A DNA stretch of 64,000 bases, taken from the NCBI RefSeq assembly GCF_039534915.1, contig NZ_BAAAWE010000001.1:2976001-3040000 (forward strand), read 5' to 3'. Source of the stretch: Streptomyces roseofulvus (GTDB lineage: Bacteria; Actinomycetota; Actinomycetes; Streptomycetales; Streptomycetaceae). Within the stretch, counting starts at the first letter, position 1. Every line of letters starts with the position of its first letter. Under the pieces are notes generated by a model, which had not been told where the DNA came from, did not search any database, and worked only from the letters and a program-made list of their open reading frames with translations. A program made the position numbers and the translations under genes. Shown here in pieces: positions 1 through 7,646 of the stretch.

Positions 1-51
1 CGGCCCGAGCACAACGGCCCGAGCGGCGGCGCCGGCCAGGCGGCGGCCGGA

Positions 52-79
52 TGGCGCCGGTCAGGTGGCGCCGGTCAGG
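52..79. repeat. 14-bp tandem duplication at the 3' end of the ArsR-type gene
   Basis: The 14-mer TGGCGCCGGTCAGG occurs twice head to tail (52-65 and 66-79). The stop codon of the NmtR-like gene lies in the second copy. The rest of bases 1-74 holds no gene that can be supported. This looks like a small local duplication with no evident function. Confidence 0.6.
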
Positions 80-449
80 TGGCCGACGGCTCCGCGGTGG
101 TGTCGCGGACGCCGAGGCGCAGGTGCTCCACGTGGTAGAGCGCCTGGTCGAGGAGTTCGGCGACGTGGTTGTCGTACAGGGCGTAGACGATCGAGCGGCC
201 GTGACGCTCGCCGGTGACCAGTCCGAGGTTGCGCAGCAGGCGCAACTGGTGGGAGCAGGCGGAGGGTTCCATGCCGACGGCCTCGGCGAGGTCGCCCACC
301 GAGCAGGGGCCTTCCTGGAGCCTGGCGAGGATGTACAGGCGGGAGGGGGTGGCGAGGGCCTGGAGGGTGGCGGCGACGTCGGCGGTGCCGACGGCGTCCA
401 GCCGTTCGCGGGGGGTCGCGCCGGTGGCGGTGTCGATTCCGTGGCCCAT
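75..449 (-). CDS. nmtR: NmtR-like nickel/cobalt-sensing ArsR/SmtB repressor
   Basis: A 124-residue winged-helix repressor that should bind operator DNA when metal-free and release it on binding Ni(II) or Co(II), de-repressing the divergent exporter. The start at 449 gives an N-terminus MGHG, the metal-binding start of mycobacterial NmtR. The recognition helix region reads MEPSACSHQLRLLRNLGLV. The alpha-5 ligands of NmtR appear kept: D93 and H95 (YDNHV), H106 and H109 (YHVEH). The third His of the NmtR C-terminal cluster is Arg here (EHLRLG). An upstream ATG at 473 is possible, but it would place coding sequence in the operator. Family assignment is strong; the exact metal is inferred from residue conservation. 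Confidence 0.9.
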   Translation of the reverse strand: MGHGIDTATGATPRERLDAVGTADVAATLQALATPSRLYILARLQEGPCSVGDLAEAVGMEPSACSHQLRLLRNLGLVTGERHGRSIVYALYDNHVAELLDQALYHVEHLRLGVRDTTAEPSAT

Positions 450-472
450 GCGCCCATCATACGGATGACACA

Positions 473-486
473 TGAATAGGTGTTCA
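473..486. promoter_or_regulatory. SmtB/ArsR-type operator between nmtR-like gene and exporter
   Basis: TGAATAGGTGTTCA is an imperfect inverted repeat (TGAATA, two bases, TGTTCA) of the classic SmtB/ArsR 12-2-12 form. It lies in the short divergent region between the sensor and the P-type ATPase, where one dimer could shut both promoters. It argues against the upstream GTG (480) as start of the ATPase. Confidence 0.7.
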
Positions 487-512
487 GGTGTTCCGGTATG
501 GTGAGGGGGTCG

Positions 513-2558
513 ATGCCCCTGCCCGCGAAGGGTCGCTCCGCCATGCCTTCTTCCCTGGACCAGCGCGACCGGCGTCGCGACCGGCACGAACGGGACGCCC
601 ACCCCCGGGAGCCCGCTCCCCCCGCCGCCGCGCCGCCCTCCCGCACCCGGACCCGCGCCCTCGCACTCCCCGAGGTGCGCTGGGCGCTGGCCTCGCTCGC
701 CCTCTTCCTGCTCGCCCTCGTCCCGTACCTGGCGGACGGCCCCGCCTGGCTGTGGGGCACGCTCTTCGCCGCCGCCTACGCCACCGGCGGGTGGGAGCCC
801 GGCTGGGAGGGGCTGAAGGCGCTCCGCGAGCGGACCCTCGACGTGGACCTGCTGATGGTCGTCGCCGCGCTCGGCGCCGCCGCGATCGGCCAGGTCCTCG
901 ACGGCGCCCTGCTCATCGTCATCTTCGCCACCTCCGGCGCCCTGGAGGCGGTCGCGACCGCCCGGACCGAGGACTCGGTGCGCGGACTGCTCGACCTCGC
1001 GCCCGCCACCGCCACCCGACTGCTGCCCGACGGCTCCGAGGAGATGGTGGACGCGGAGGTGCTCGCGGTCGGCGACACCGTCCTCGTCCGGCCCGGGGAG
1101 CGGATCGGCGCCGACGGGCGGGTCGTCGGCGGGGCGAGCGAGGTCGACCAGGCCACGATCACCGGCGAACCGCTGCCGGTGGTCAAGGAGACGGGCGACG
1201 AGGTGTTCGCCGGGACCGTCAACGGCACCGGCGCCCTGCGCGTACGGGTCGGGCGCGACCCCTCGGACTCGGTCATCGCCCGGATCGTGCGCATGGTCGA
1301 GGAGGCGTCCCGGACCAAGGCACCCACGCAGCTGTTCATCGAGAAGGTCGAGCAGCGGTACTCGGTGTCGATGGTCCTCGCGACCCTCGCCGTCTTCGGC
1401 GTCCCCCTCGCCTTCGGCGACGACCTGACCTCCGCGCTGCTCCGGGCGATGACCTTCATGATCGTCGCCTCGCCGTGCGCCGTGGTGCTCTCCACCATGC
1501 CGCCGCTGCTCTCCGCCATCGCCAACGCCGGCCGGCACGGCGTCCTCGCCAAGTCCGCCGTCGTCATGGAGCGCCTCGGGCAGGTCGACGCCGTGGCCCT
1601 CGACAAGACCGGCACCCTCACCGAGGGCACCCCGCGCCTCACCGACGTACGCCCGGTGCCCGGCGGCGGCCTGGACGCCGACGCCCTGCTCCGGCTCGCC
1701 GCCGCGGCCGAGCACGAGAGCGAGCATCCGCTGGCCCGGGCCGTCGTCGGCGCGGCCCGGGAGCGCGGTCTCGTCCTGGCCGCCGCGGAGGGCTTCACCG
1801 CCGCCCCCGGGCGGGGCGTCACCGCCACCGTCGAGGGCCGGCGGATCGAGATCGGGTCCCCCGCCCGGCTGCTCGCCGACGACCCCGACGCCTCCGGCGA
1901 CGAACACGCGCGCGTGGTGCGGGAGTTGGAGGAGGCGGGGAAGACGGCGGTGGCGGTGCTGCGCGACGGGGAGCCGGTGGGCGTCCTCGGCGTCGCCGAC
2001 CGGCTCCGCCCCGACGCCGCCGCGACCGTCGCCGCCCTCACCCGGCTGACCGGCCGCGCCCCGGTCCTGCTGACCGGCGACAACGAACGGGCCGCGCGGC
2101 AGGTGGCCGAGCGGGTCGGCATCACCGACGTACGCGCCGGGCTGCTGCCCGAGGAGAAGGTGGCGGCCGTCCGCGCCTGGGAGGCGGAGGGGCGCCGGGT
2201 GCTGGTGGTCGGCGACGGCGTCAACGACGCGCCGGCGCTGGCCGCCGCGCACTGCGGGGTCGCGATGGGCCGGGCCGGTTCCGACCTCGCCCTGGAGACG
2301 GCCGACGCGGTGGTCGTCCGCGACGAACTGGCCGCCGTCCCCGCGGTCGTCGCGCTCTCCCGCACCGCGCACCGGCTGGTCGTCCAGAACCTGGTGATCG
2401 CGGGCGCCTTCATCGCGGTGCTGGTCGCGTGGGACCTGATCGGCACGCTCCCGCTGCCGCTCGGCGTCGCCGGGCACGAGGGCTCCACGGTCCTCGTCGG
2501 CCTCAACGGCCTCCGCCTCCTGCGGACGGCGGCCTGGCCGCGCCCCGCGGCGCGCTGA
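513..2558 (+). CDS. P1B-4-type metal-exporting ATPase (cobalt/nickel class)
   Basis: A membrane P-type ATPase expected to pump Co(II)/Ni(II) or Fe(II) from the cytosol. The phosphorylation site is DKTGTLTEG, the hinge GDGVNDAPAL and the nucleotide-binding His is in ESEHPLARAVV. The transmembrane metal site is SPC (IVASPCAVVLSTMPPL) with HEGSTVLVGLNGLRLL in the last helix. SPC plus HEGST defines the P1B-4 group (CtpD/CtpJ/CoaT), which lacks N-terminal heavy-metal domains, as here. The start is uncertain: GTG 480 and ATG 498, 513 or 543 are in frame; 513 follows GAGGGGG, and 543 is a good alternative. It is divergent from the NmtR-like gene, matching the nmtR-nmtA arrangement. Confidence 0.88.
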   Translation: MPLPAKGRSAMPSSLDQRDRRRDRHERDAHPREPAPPAAAPPSRTRTRALALPEVRWALASLALFLLALVPYLADGPAWLWGTLFAAAYATGGWEPGWEGLKALRERTLDVDLLMVVAALGAAAIGQVLDGALLIVIFATSGALEAVATARTEDSVRGLLDLAPATATRLLPDGSEEMVDAEVLAVGDTVLVRPGERIGADGRVVGGASEVDQATITGEPLPVVKETGDEVFAGTVNGTGALRVRVGRDPSDSVIARIVRMVEEASRTKAPTQLFIEKVEQRYSVSMVLATLAVFGVPLAFGDDLTSALLRAMTFMIVASPCAVVLSTMPPLLSAIANAGRHGVLAKSAVVMERLGQVDAVALDKTGTLTEGTPRLTDVRPVPGGGLDADALLRLAAAAEHESEHPLARAVVGAARERGLVLAAAEGFTAAPGRGVTATVEGRRIEIGSPARLLADDPDASGDEHARVVRELEEAGKTAVAVLRDGEPVGVLGVADRLRPDAAATVAALTRLTGRAPVLLTGDNERAARQVAERVGITDVRAGLLPEEKVAAVRAWEAEGRRVLVVGDGVNDAPALAAAHCGVAMGRAGSDLALETADAVVVRDELAAVPAVVALSRTAHRLVVQNLVIAGAFIAVLVAWDLIGTLPLPLGVAGHEGSTVLVGLNGLRLLRTAAWPRPAAR

Positions 2559-2705
2559 CGGAATGCGCCCGGTCCGGGCGGGCACGGCTGGGCACCGACC
2601 CGGGGGACGGCGGACGCCGGCCCCGGTACGGCCGCCCGGACCGGGAGTCGAGGGGTACGGACCCCCCGGCGCGGCAGCGCTACACGCCAGGGGTACGGCG
2701 ACGGG

Positions 2706-3410
2706 TCAGATGCCCATGCCGATGCCGCCGCCCACCGGGAGCACCGCCCCGGTGATGTAGCCGGCGTCCTCGGAGGCGAGGAAGCGGACGGCGGCGGCGA
2801 CCTCGCGGTCGGTGCCGGGGCGGCCGACCGGGGTCATCCGCATGGTGTCCCGCATGCGCCGGTCGCTGAGGTCCTTCGTCATGTCCGTCTCGATGATGCC
2901 GGGCGCCACCAGGTTGACCGTGATGCCCCGGGGGCCGAGTTCCCAGGCCAGCGAGCGGGCGAAGCCGAGCAGGGCGGTCTTGGTGGCCGCGTAGTTGGTC
3001 TGGCCGGGCGAGCCGAGGAAGCCGAGCGCGGAGGAGAGGAGCACGATCCGGCCGCGCCGCTCGGCCAGCATCACCGAGGCCGCCGCCCGCACCGTACGGA
3101 ACACGCCCCGCAGATTGGTGTCGAGCACCTCGTCGAAGGTGTCGTCGCCCATGCGCAGCAGCAGCGTGTCACGGGTGATGCCGGCGTTGGCGACGAGCAC
3201 CTCGACGGGGCCCTGTTCGCGGGCGACCGTTTCGAACGCCTCGTCGACGGAGCTCTGGTCGGTGACCTCGCAGCGCACCCCGAGGAGGCCCTCGGGGACA
3301 TCGCCGCCGCGGTGGCCGACGGCCACCCGGTCGCCGTCCGCGGCCATCATGCGGGCCACCGCGAGTCCGATGCCCCGGTTGGCTCCGGTGATGAACACTG
3401 ATCGTGACAC
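2706..3410 (-). CDS. FabG-type 3-oxoacyl-ACP reductase (SDR) of the type II synthase locus
   Basis: A 234-residue NADPH-dependent short-chain reductase, expected to reduce the beta-keto group on ACP-bound chains. The N-terminus has the cofactor motif ITGANRGIG, followed by NAG (VANAGI). Catalytic Ser and YxxxK are present (LLSSALGF, NYAATK). The C-terminus ends in the usual Gly-rich tail (GGGIGMGI). The GTG start at 3410 follows AGGAAAGGA. It sits 62 bp downstream of the KSIII-like gene on the same strand, so both are probably co-transcribed, divergent from the ACP/KS operon. A housekeeping FabG role is less likely given the neighbours. Family certain, pathway role inferred. Confidence 0.88.
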   Translation of the reverse strand: MSRSVFITGANRGIGLAVARMMAADGDRVAVGHRGGDVPEGLLGVRCEVTDQSSVDEAFETVAREQGPVEVLVANAGITRDTLLLRMGDDTFDEVLDTNLRGVFRTVRAAASVMLAERRGRIVLLSSALGFLGSPGQTNYAATKTALLGFARSLAWELGPRGITVNLVAPGIIETDMTKDLSDRRMRDTMRMTPVGRPGTDREVAAAVRFLASEDAGYITGAVLPVGGGIGMGI

Positions 3411-3472
3411 GGCTGTCCGGCCGTCCTTTCCTGGTACGTGCGAAGGGAGAGAGCGAGGGAGGGAGGGGCGGG

Positions 3473-4525
3473 TCAGCGGTCCGGCGCCTGGACGACCAGG
3501 CAGGACCAGGTGAAGCCGGCGCCCGCGCTGAACACCAGCGCCGCCTCCCCCGGGGCGAGCGCCCGCTCGCGCATCAGGTCGGCGATGCCGGCGACGGCGT
3601 CGCCCGCGCCGAGGTGGCCGGTGGCCAGCCCGTACTCCAGCGGTTCGGCGGAGGTGTGCTCGGCGAGCACGGCCCGCCAGGAGTCGCGCAGGGTCCTGCG
3701 GCCGAAGCGGGGCAGGACCGCGTAGCGCAGCCGCAGGTCGTACGGGTGCATCCCGGCGTCGACGAGGGCTTCGCCGACGACCGTGCGGATGCCGCGCAGA
3801 TTGGCGGCGACGAAGCCCTCGTTGCCGTGTTCCCGCAGGTACGCGCGCTTGGTGACGCGCATGTCGACGCGGTCGCGGACGCCGCGCGGGACGGGGGCGA
3901 AGGGGTCGGCGCCGCGGTGCATCTCCTCCAGTTCGGGTGCGGCGGTGCTGGCCACCGAGAGGAGCAGCAGCGGGTCCTCGTCGGCGGCGGGCGCGGTGAG
4001 CACGAGGGCCGTGCCGCCGTCCCCGTACGCCACGCCGTAGTCGCTGGCCCAGCGGTCGAAGCCGGGGGCGACGAAGCGGTCGGCGGTGGTGACGAGGGCG
4101 CGGCGGGACCGCGGCGAGCCCGTGGTGCGGGCGGCGGTGAGATAGGCCGAGGCGAGCTGGACGGCGCTGCTGCCGCCGTTGCACACCTGCTGGATGCCGA
4201 TCGGCAGCGCGCGTTCGGCGCCGATGCGGTGGGCGACGTAGTGGGCGGGCGACCACAGGTCGTGGCCCTGGTAGTACATGCTCGCGTGGAACGTCAGGTC
4301 GAGTTCCTTGGGCTCGATCCCGGCCGCGTCCAGGACGTCGGACGCGGCGGAGACGGCCATGTCGGGGGCCGACTCGTCGAGGGCCGCGGGGACGGCCGTG
4401 TGGCCGAGGTCCTCGGCGTGGCGCCGGGTCAGCCGGCCCTCCGCGACCGCGTCCTCGACCCGGTCCCGTCCGCGCGGAAGCCACAGCGCCGCGGCCGAAA
4501 TACCGACCGGTTCCGCCAGCTCCAT
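3473..4525 (-). CDS. KSIII-like ketoacyl synthase/acyltransferase
   Basis: A 350-residue thiolase-fold protein of the ketoacyl-ACP synthase III family, expected to start a chain or transfer an acyl group to or from ACP. The nucleophile is probably Cys115 (QQVCNGGSS). The C-terminal motif ATGHLGAGD puts Asp309 where FabH has the NGNTSA Asn. An Asp there is typical of CerJ-like KSIII acyltransferases that make esters rather than C-C bonds. At the usual catalytic His position the sequence reads LPRFGRR, so Arg273 may replace His, which is odd if my alignment is right. The start at ATG 4525 has GAAAGGCGGAG upstream. It is divergent from the ACP gene across 319 bp. Confidence 0.8.
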   Translation of the reverse strand: MELAEPVGISAAALWLPRGRDRVEDAVAEGRLTRRHAEDLGHTAVPAALDESAPDMAVSAASDVLDAAGIEPKELDLTFHASMYYQGHDLWSPAHYVAHRIGAERALPIGIQQVCNGGSSAVQLASAYLTAARTTGSPRSRRALVTTADRFVAPGFDRWASDYGVAYGDGGTALVLTAPAADEDPLLLLSVASTAAPELEEMHRGADPFAPVPRGVRDRVDMRVTKRAYLREHGNEGFVAANLRGIRTVVGEALVDAGMHPYDLRLRYAVLPRFGRRTLRDSWRAVLAEHTSAEPLEYGLATGHLGAGDAVAGIADLMRERALAPGEAALVFSAGAGFTWSCLVVQAPDR

Positions 4526-4748
4526 CTCCGCTCCGCCTTTCCTGAGGGATTCGCTGGAGGAGTATGCCGGGCCGATATAGAAGCGCCGTGGAAGTTGCTC
4601 GGAAATTCCCCTCTCGGAACGCCGTCCGCGCTGGTGGGGAGGGGTGCGTACCTCCTTCGAGACACGGCCTGCTACCACTATCGAAACCTTGCCCGAGGGG
4701 GTGGGCGGCGACTTTCATTCCGAACGGCAGAAGAAAGCCGAAGCGCCG

Positions 4749-4781
4749 GACCCCGGAATTCCGGGGTCGCCGGAATTCCGG
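4749..4781. promoter_or_regulatory. Tandem palindromes in the divergent KSIII/ACP control region
   Basis: The 319-bp gap 4526-4844 between the divergent KSIII-like and ACP genes holds no gene. Within it are a perfect 20-bp palindrome GACCCCGGAATTCCGGGGTC (4749-4768) and, directly after, a perfect 12-bp palindrome CCGGAATTCCGG (4770-4781). They share the same core, and their centres are 17 bp apart. This looks like a paired dimer site controlling one or both operons. The protein that binds is unknown; regulators encoded in the locus are the first candidates. Confidence 0.5.
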
Positions 4782-4844
4782 TGGTGCCGGGAATCCCCGC
4801 GGGGGAGCGACCGGCCGCGGCGACCAGTGCGAAGGGGAAAAGAC

Positions 4845-5117
4845 ATGGCCGGCACTCAGCTTCCCGAGGACGTCCGGGCGGGCATCCGCGAGATCGTCGC
4901 CGAGGTGCTGGAGGTGGACGCCTCCGAACTCACCGAGGACAGCAGCTTCGTGAACGACTTCGACGCCGACTCGCTGCTGGTGATCGAGATCATCTCCCGC
5001 TTCGAGCGCGACCTGCACGTCAAGATCCCGAAGGACGAGCTCGCCGAGCTGGACACCCTGCCGGAGGCGTACGAGCTCGTGGGCAAGCACTACGCCGCGG
5101 GGGTCGTGGGTGCCTAG
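4845..5117 (+). CDS. Acyl carrier protein of the type II synthase
   Basis: A 90-residue acidic acyl carrier protein. Ser43 in FDADSLLVIEI is the phosphopantetheine attachment site. Four-helix ACP features are visible (EIVAEVLEVDASELTEDSSF; KDELAELDTL). ATG 4845 follows GAAGGGGAAA. Its last 8 bases overlap the start of the KS gene, so ACP and KS are translationally linked. It should be activated by the PPTase encoded downstream at 11617-12387, and carries the chain between KSIII-like, KS and KR enzymes. Confidence 0.93.
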   Translation: MAGTQLPEDVRAGIREIVAEVLEVDASELTEDSSFVNDFDADSLLVIEIISRFERDLHVKIPKDELAELDTLPEAYELVGKHYAAGVVGA

Positions 5118-6348
5118 TCAGCCCACCGCGTCCCGCTCCTCCCGCCGGGTCGTCGTCACCGGTCTCGGCGCCGTGAGCAGCCTCGGGCTCGGCGCCCGGG
5201 AGCTGGTCGACGCCGTCCGGTACGGGCGGCACGGCATCGGGCCCGCCGAGCAGTTCGACGTGACGGGCTTCGAGCACACCCTGGCCGGCGAGGTCCGGGG
5301 CTTCCGGCCCGGGGCCCATCTGCGGCGCACCACCCCCGAACGCTGGGGCCGCAGCGGGCAGTTCGCCGCCGTCGCCGCCCGGTTCGCCGTGGCGGACGCC
5401 GGCCTGGGCGAGGAGAGCCTGGCCGGGCACCGGGGCGTCAGCGTCTTCGGTACGACCAACGGCGAGTCCCAGGAGGTCGAGCGGGTCGTCGCCCAGTCGG
5501 TCGACCGGGGGCCCGGCTCCGTGGACCCCGCCCTCCCGGGCCGCACCGCGCCGGGGAACATCGCCGGGGCGGCCGCGGCCGAACTGGGGCTCACCGGCGA
5601 GGCCCTGACCTTCGGCACCGCGTGCGCGGCCGGCAACTACGCCGTCGGCTACGCCTACGACCTGATCGGCTCCGGCGAGGCCGACCTGGCCGTCTGCGGC
5701 GGCGCCGACGCCTCCAACCGCGCCACCCACGCCGGCTTCCACGCCCTCGGCGCCCTCGCCGAGGACGTGCCCCGCCCCTTCGACGAGCACCGCGACGGGA
5801 TCGTCACGGCCGAGGGCGGCGCCGCGCTGGTCCTCGAACCGCTCGACGCGGCGGTCGCCCGCGGCGCCCGGATCTACGCCGAGGTCCTGGGCCACGGCAT
5901 GACCTGCGACGCCCGGCACATGACCAATCCGTACGCCGGCACGATCGCCGCCTGTGTGCGCGCCGCGCACGAGCGGGCCGGGATCACGCCGGCCGACGTG
6001 GACTACATCTGCGCCCACGGCACGGGGACCCGGGCCAACGACATCACCGAGGTCACCGCCGTACGGGAGGTGTTCGGCGACGACCTGCCGCCGATCTCCT
6101 CCGTCAAGTCCATGCTCGGACACACCATGGGCGCGGCCGCCGCCTTCGGGGCCCTGGTGTCCTGCGCGGCGCTGCACGACGGGTTCCTGCCGCCGACCGC
6201 GACGCTGCGGACGGTCGACCCGGAGCTCGGGGCGGTGGACGTGGTGCCCGGCGTCGGCCGGGCCGCGAGCCCCCGGATCGTGCAGAACCACGGATTCGCC
6301 TTCGGCGGCAACAACGCCGTCGTGCTCTTCGGGAAGGCCGGGACATGA
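5110..6348 (+). CDS. Beta-ketoacyl synthase (KAS II / KS-alpha type)
   Basis: A 412-residue condensing enzyme for chain elongation on ACP. The full catalytic triad is visible: Cys172 in FGTACAAG, His303 in CAHGTGTRAND and His338 in SVKSMLGHTMGAA. The GTG start at 5110 overlaps the ACP stop by 8 bases, and its own stop overlaps the next start as ATGA. This gives a tight ACP-KS-KS partner unit. It resembles the KS subunit of type II PKS or aryl-polyene/highly reducing systems more than a lone FabF, because of its degenerate partner. The product is not predictable from sequence alone. Confidence 0.92.
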   Translation: MPSQPTASRSSRRVVVTGLGAVSSLGLGARELVDAVRYGRHGIGPAEQFDVTGFEHTLAGEVRGFRPGAHLRRTTPERWGRSGQFAAVAARFAVADAGLGEESLAGHRGVSVFGTTNGESQEVERVVAQSVDRGPGSVDPALPGRTAPGNIAGAAAAELGLTGEALTFGTACAAGNYAVGYAYDLIGSGEADLAVCGGADASNRATHAGFHALGALAEDVPRPFDEHRDGIVTAEGGAALVLEPLDAAVARGARIYAEVLGHGMTCDARHMTNPYAGTIAACVRAAHERAGITPADVDYICAHGTGTRANDITEVTAVREVFGDDLPPISSVKSMLGHTMGAAAAFGALVSCAALHDGFLPPTATLRTVDPELGAVDVVPGVGRAASPRIVQNHGFAFGGNNAVVLFGKAGT

Positions 6349-7538
6349 CCACCCTCGCAGTCACGGAACCGTCGACGCACGCGGGCGCCGGTGCGGGACC
6401 GCTCCCCGGGGTGGTGCCTCTCGACATCGTCGGCGCCGGCGTGTTCAGCGCGGCGGGCCCGGGTCTCGCCGCCCTCGCCGACCTCCCGGGCGGCGCGACC
6501 GCCGGCGCGACCGCCGGGGCGACCGCCGGGGCGACGGCGGAGGCGGACGGCTCCTGGCCGCCGCTGCCGGTCCGCGGCGTCACCGGCTTCGACGCGGAGG
6601 CGGTCCTCGGCCGGAAGGGGCTGCGGGGGCTGTCCCGCACCGACCGGCTGGCGATGGCCGCCTGCCTGGCCGCCGCCACGGGCGCCCCCGGCGGCGCCGG
6701 GGAGCGGACCGGCATCGTGCTCGGCACCGACGTCGGCAGCACCGCCGCGCAGGCGGACTTCTTCCGCGACACGTTCACGCGGGAGCGGCCGTACCTGGTC
6801 AACCCGTCGGCGTTCCCGGGCACGCTGATGAACTCGGCGGCCGGCCGGACCGCGATCCGGCTGGGTCTCACCGGGCTGAACGCGACGGTGTCCGGCGGTG
6901 CGCTGGCCTCCCTGCACGCCCTCCGGTACGCGCGGAACGCCCTCGTCAACGGGCACGCCGACCGGCTGCTCGTGGGCGGCGTCGAGGAGGCGTCCGCCGC
7001 GGGAGCCTGGGCCTGGCACCGCGCGGGCGCGCTCCGGTCCGGGGCCGCGCTCGGCGAGGGCTGCGCGGTCCTCGTCCTGCGGGCCGGGACGGCCGGCGGC
7101 GCGGACCGGTCCGCCGGGGACGGGGAGCCGCTCGGGCGGCTGCTCGCCTGCGAGACCGGTTACGCCGATCCCGTGGCCGAGGGGCCGCTCGGGGTGGCGG
7201 CGCGGCTCGCGGAGTGCGTCCGTACGGCGCTGCTGCGCAGCGGCGTCACCGTCGGCGAGCAGCCGCTCGTGGTCCCCGGCGCGGGCGCCCGGCGCGGCTG
7301 GGCGGCCGTCGAACTCCGGTCGCTGCGAGCGGTGTTCGGGCCGCTTCCGGACTCCCGCGCGGTGCGGGTCGACGGTGCGCTCGGCGAGACGCACGCGGCG
7401 TCCGGCGCGCTGCGGCTGGCGACCGTGCTGGCCCGCTGGCAGGCCGGCGCGGGCGACGAGCGGGCCGCCGTGCTGACCGCCGTCGGCCAGGACGGCTCGG
7501 TCGGCGCGGCCGTCGTCACCCGGCCGGCGCGGGCCTGA
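6345..7538 (+). CDS. Catalytically degenerate KS partner (chain-length-factor-like)
   Basis: A 397-residue ketosynthase homologue that has lost the triad. The Cys position is Ser183 (TVSGGALA). The first His loop reads PGAGARRGW instead of CAHGTGT, and the second reads GALGETHAASGAL where the KS has MLGHTMGAA. It should therefore act as a non-condensing partner of the KS, setting chain length, like a CLF. The N-terminus carries a GATA peptide repeat (residues 50-65) from a 12-base tandem repeat, probably a flexible slippage-prone loop. It starts at ATG 6345 by ATGA overlap with the KS stop. Confidence 0.85.
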   Translation: MTTLAVTEPSTHAGAGAGPLPGVVPLDIVGAGVFSAAGPGLAALADLPGGATAGATAGATAGATAEADGSWPPLPVRGVTGFDAEAVLGRKGLRGLSRTDRLAMAACLAAATGAPGGAGERTGIVLGTDVGSTAAQADFFRDTFTRERPYLVNPSAFPGTLMNSAAGRTAIRLGLTGLNATVSGGALASLHALRYARNALVNGHADRLLVGGVEEASAAGAWAWHRAGALRSGAALGEGCAVLVLRAGTAGGADRSAGDGEPLGRLLACETGYADPVAEGPLGVAARLAECVRTALLRSGVTVGEQPLVVPGAGARRGWAAVELRSLRAVFGPLPDSRAVRVDGALGETHAASGALRLATVLARWQAGAGDERAAVLTAVGQDGSVGAAVVTRPARA

Positions 7539-7552
7539 CCCGCCGTCAGGCG

Positions 7553-7609
7553 CGTCCGCCCGCCCCTCACCCGTCCGCCCGCCCCTCACCCGTCCGCCCT
7601 CCCTTCCCT
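7553..7609. repeat. 19-bp C-rich tandem repeat between KS partner and AfsA-like gene
   Basis: Two perfect copies of CGTCCGCCCGCCCCTCACC (7553-7571, 7572-7590) are followed by a diverged third (7591-7609). The spacer is almost free of A and has no hairpin potential. It may come from slippage or mark a join between the KS operon and the AfsA-like block. No promoter is obvious, so read-through from the KS genes is likely. Confidence 0.75.
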
Positions 7610-7646
7610 GTCCGCCCCTCGCACCGAAACGACTGGAGATTCCGAC

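Noticed and set aside
5110..7538. Classical aromatic type II PKS
   Set aside because: There is no cyclase or aromatase, and the KS partner lacks the CLF Gln. The FabG-type KR and KSIII-like genes fit a reducing system better.
7553..7609. Tandem repeat as a CRISPR array
   Set aside because: Units abut directly without spacers and no cas genes are present.
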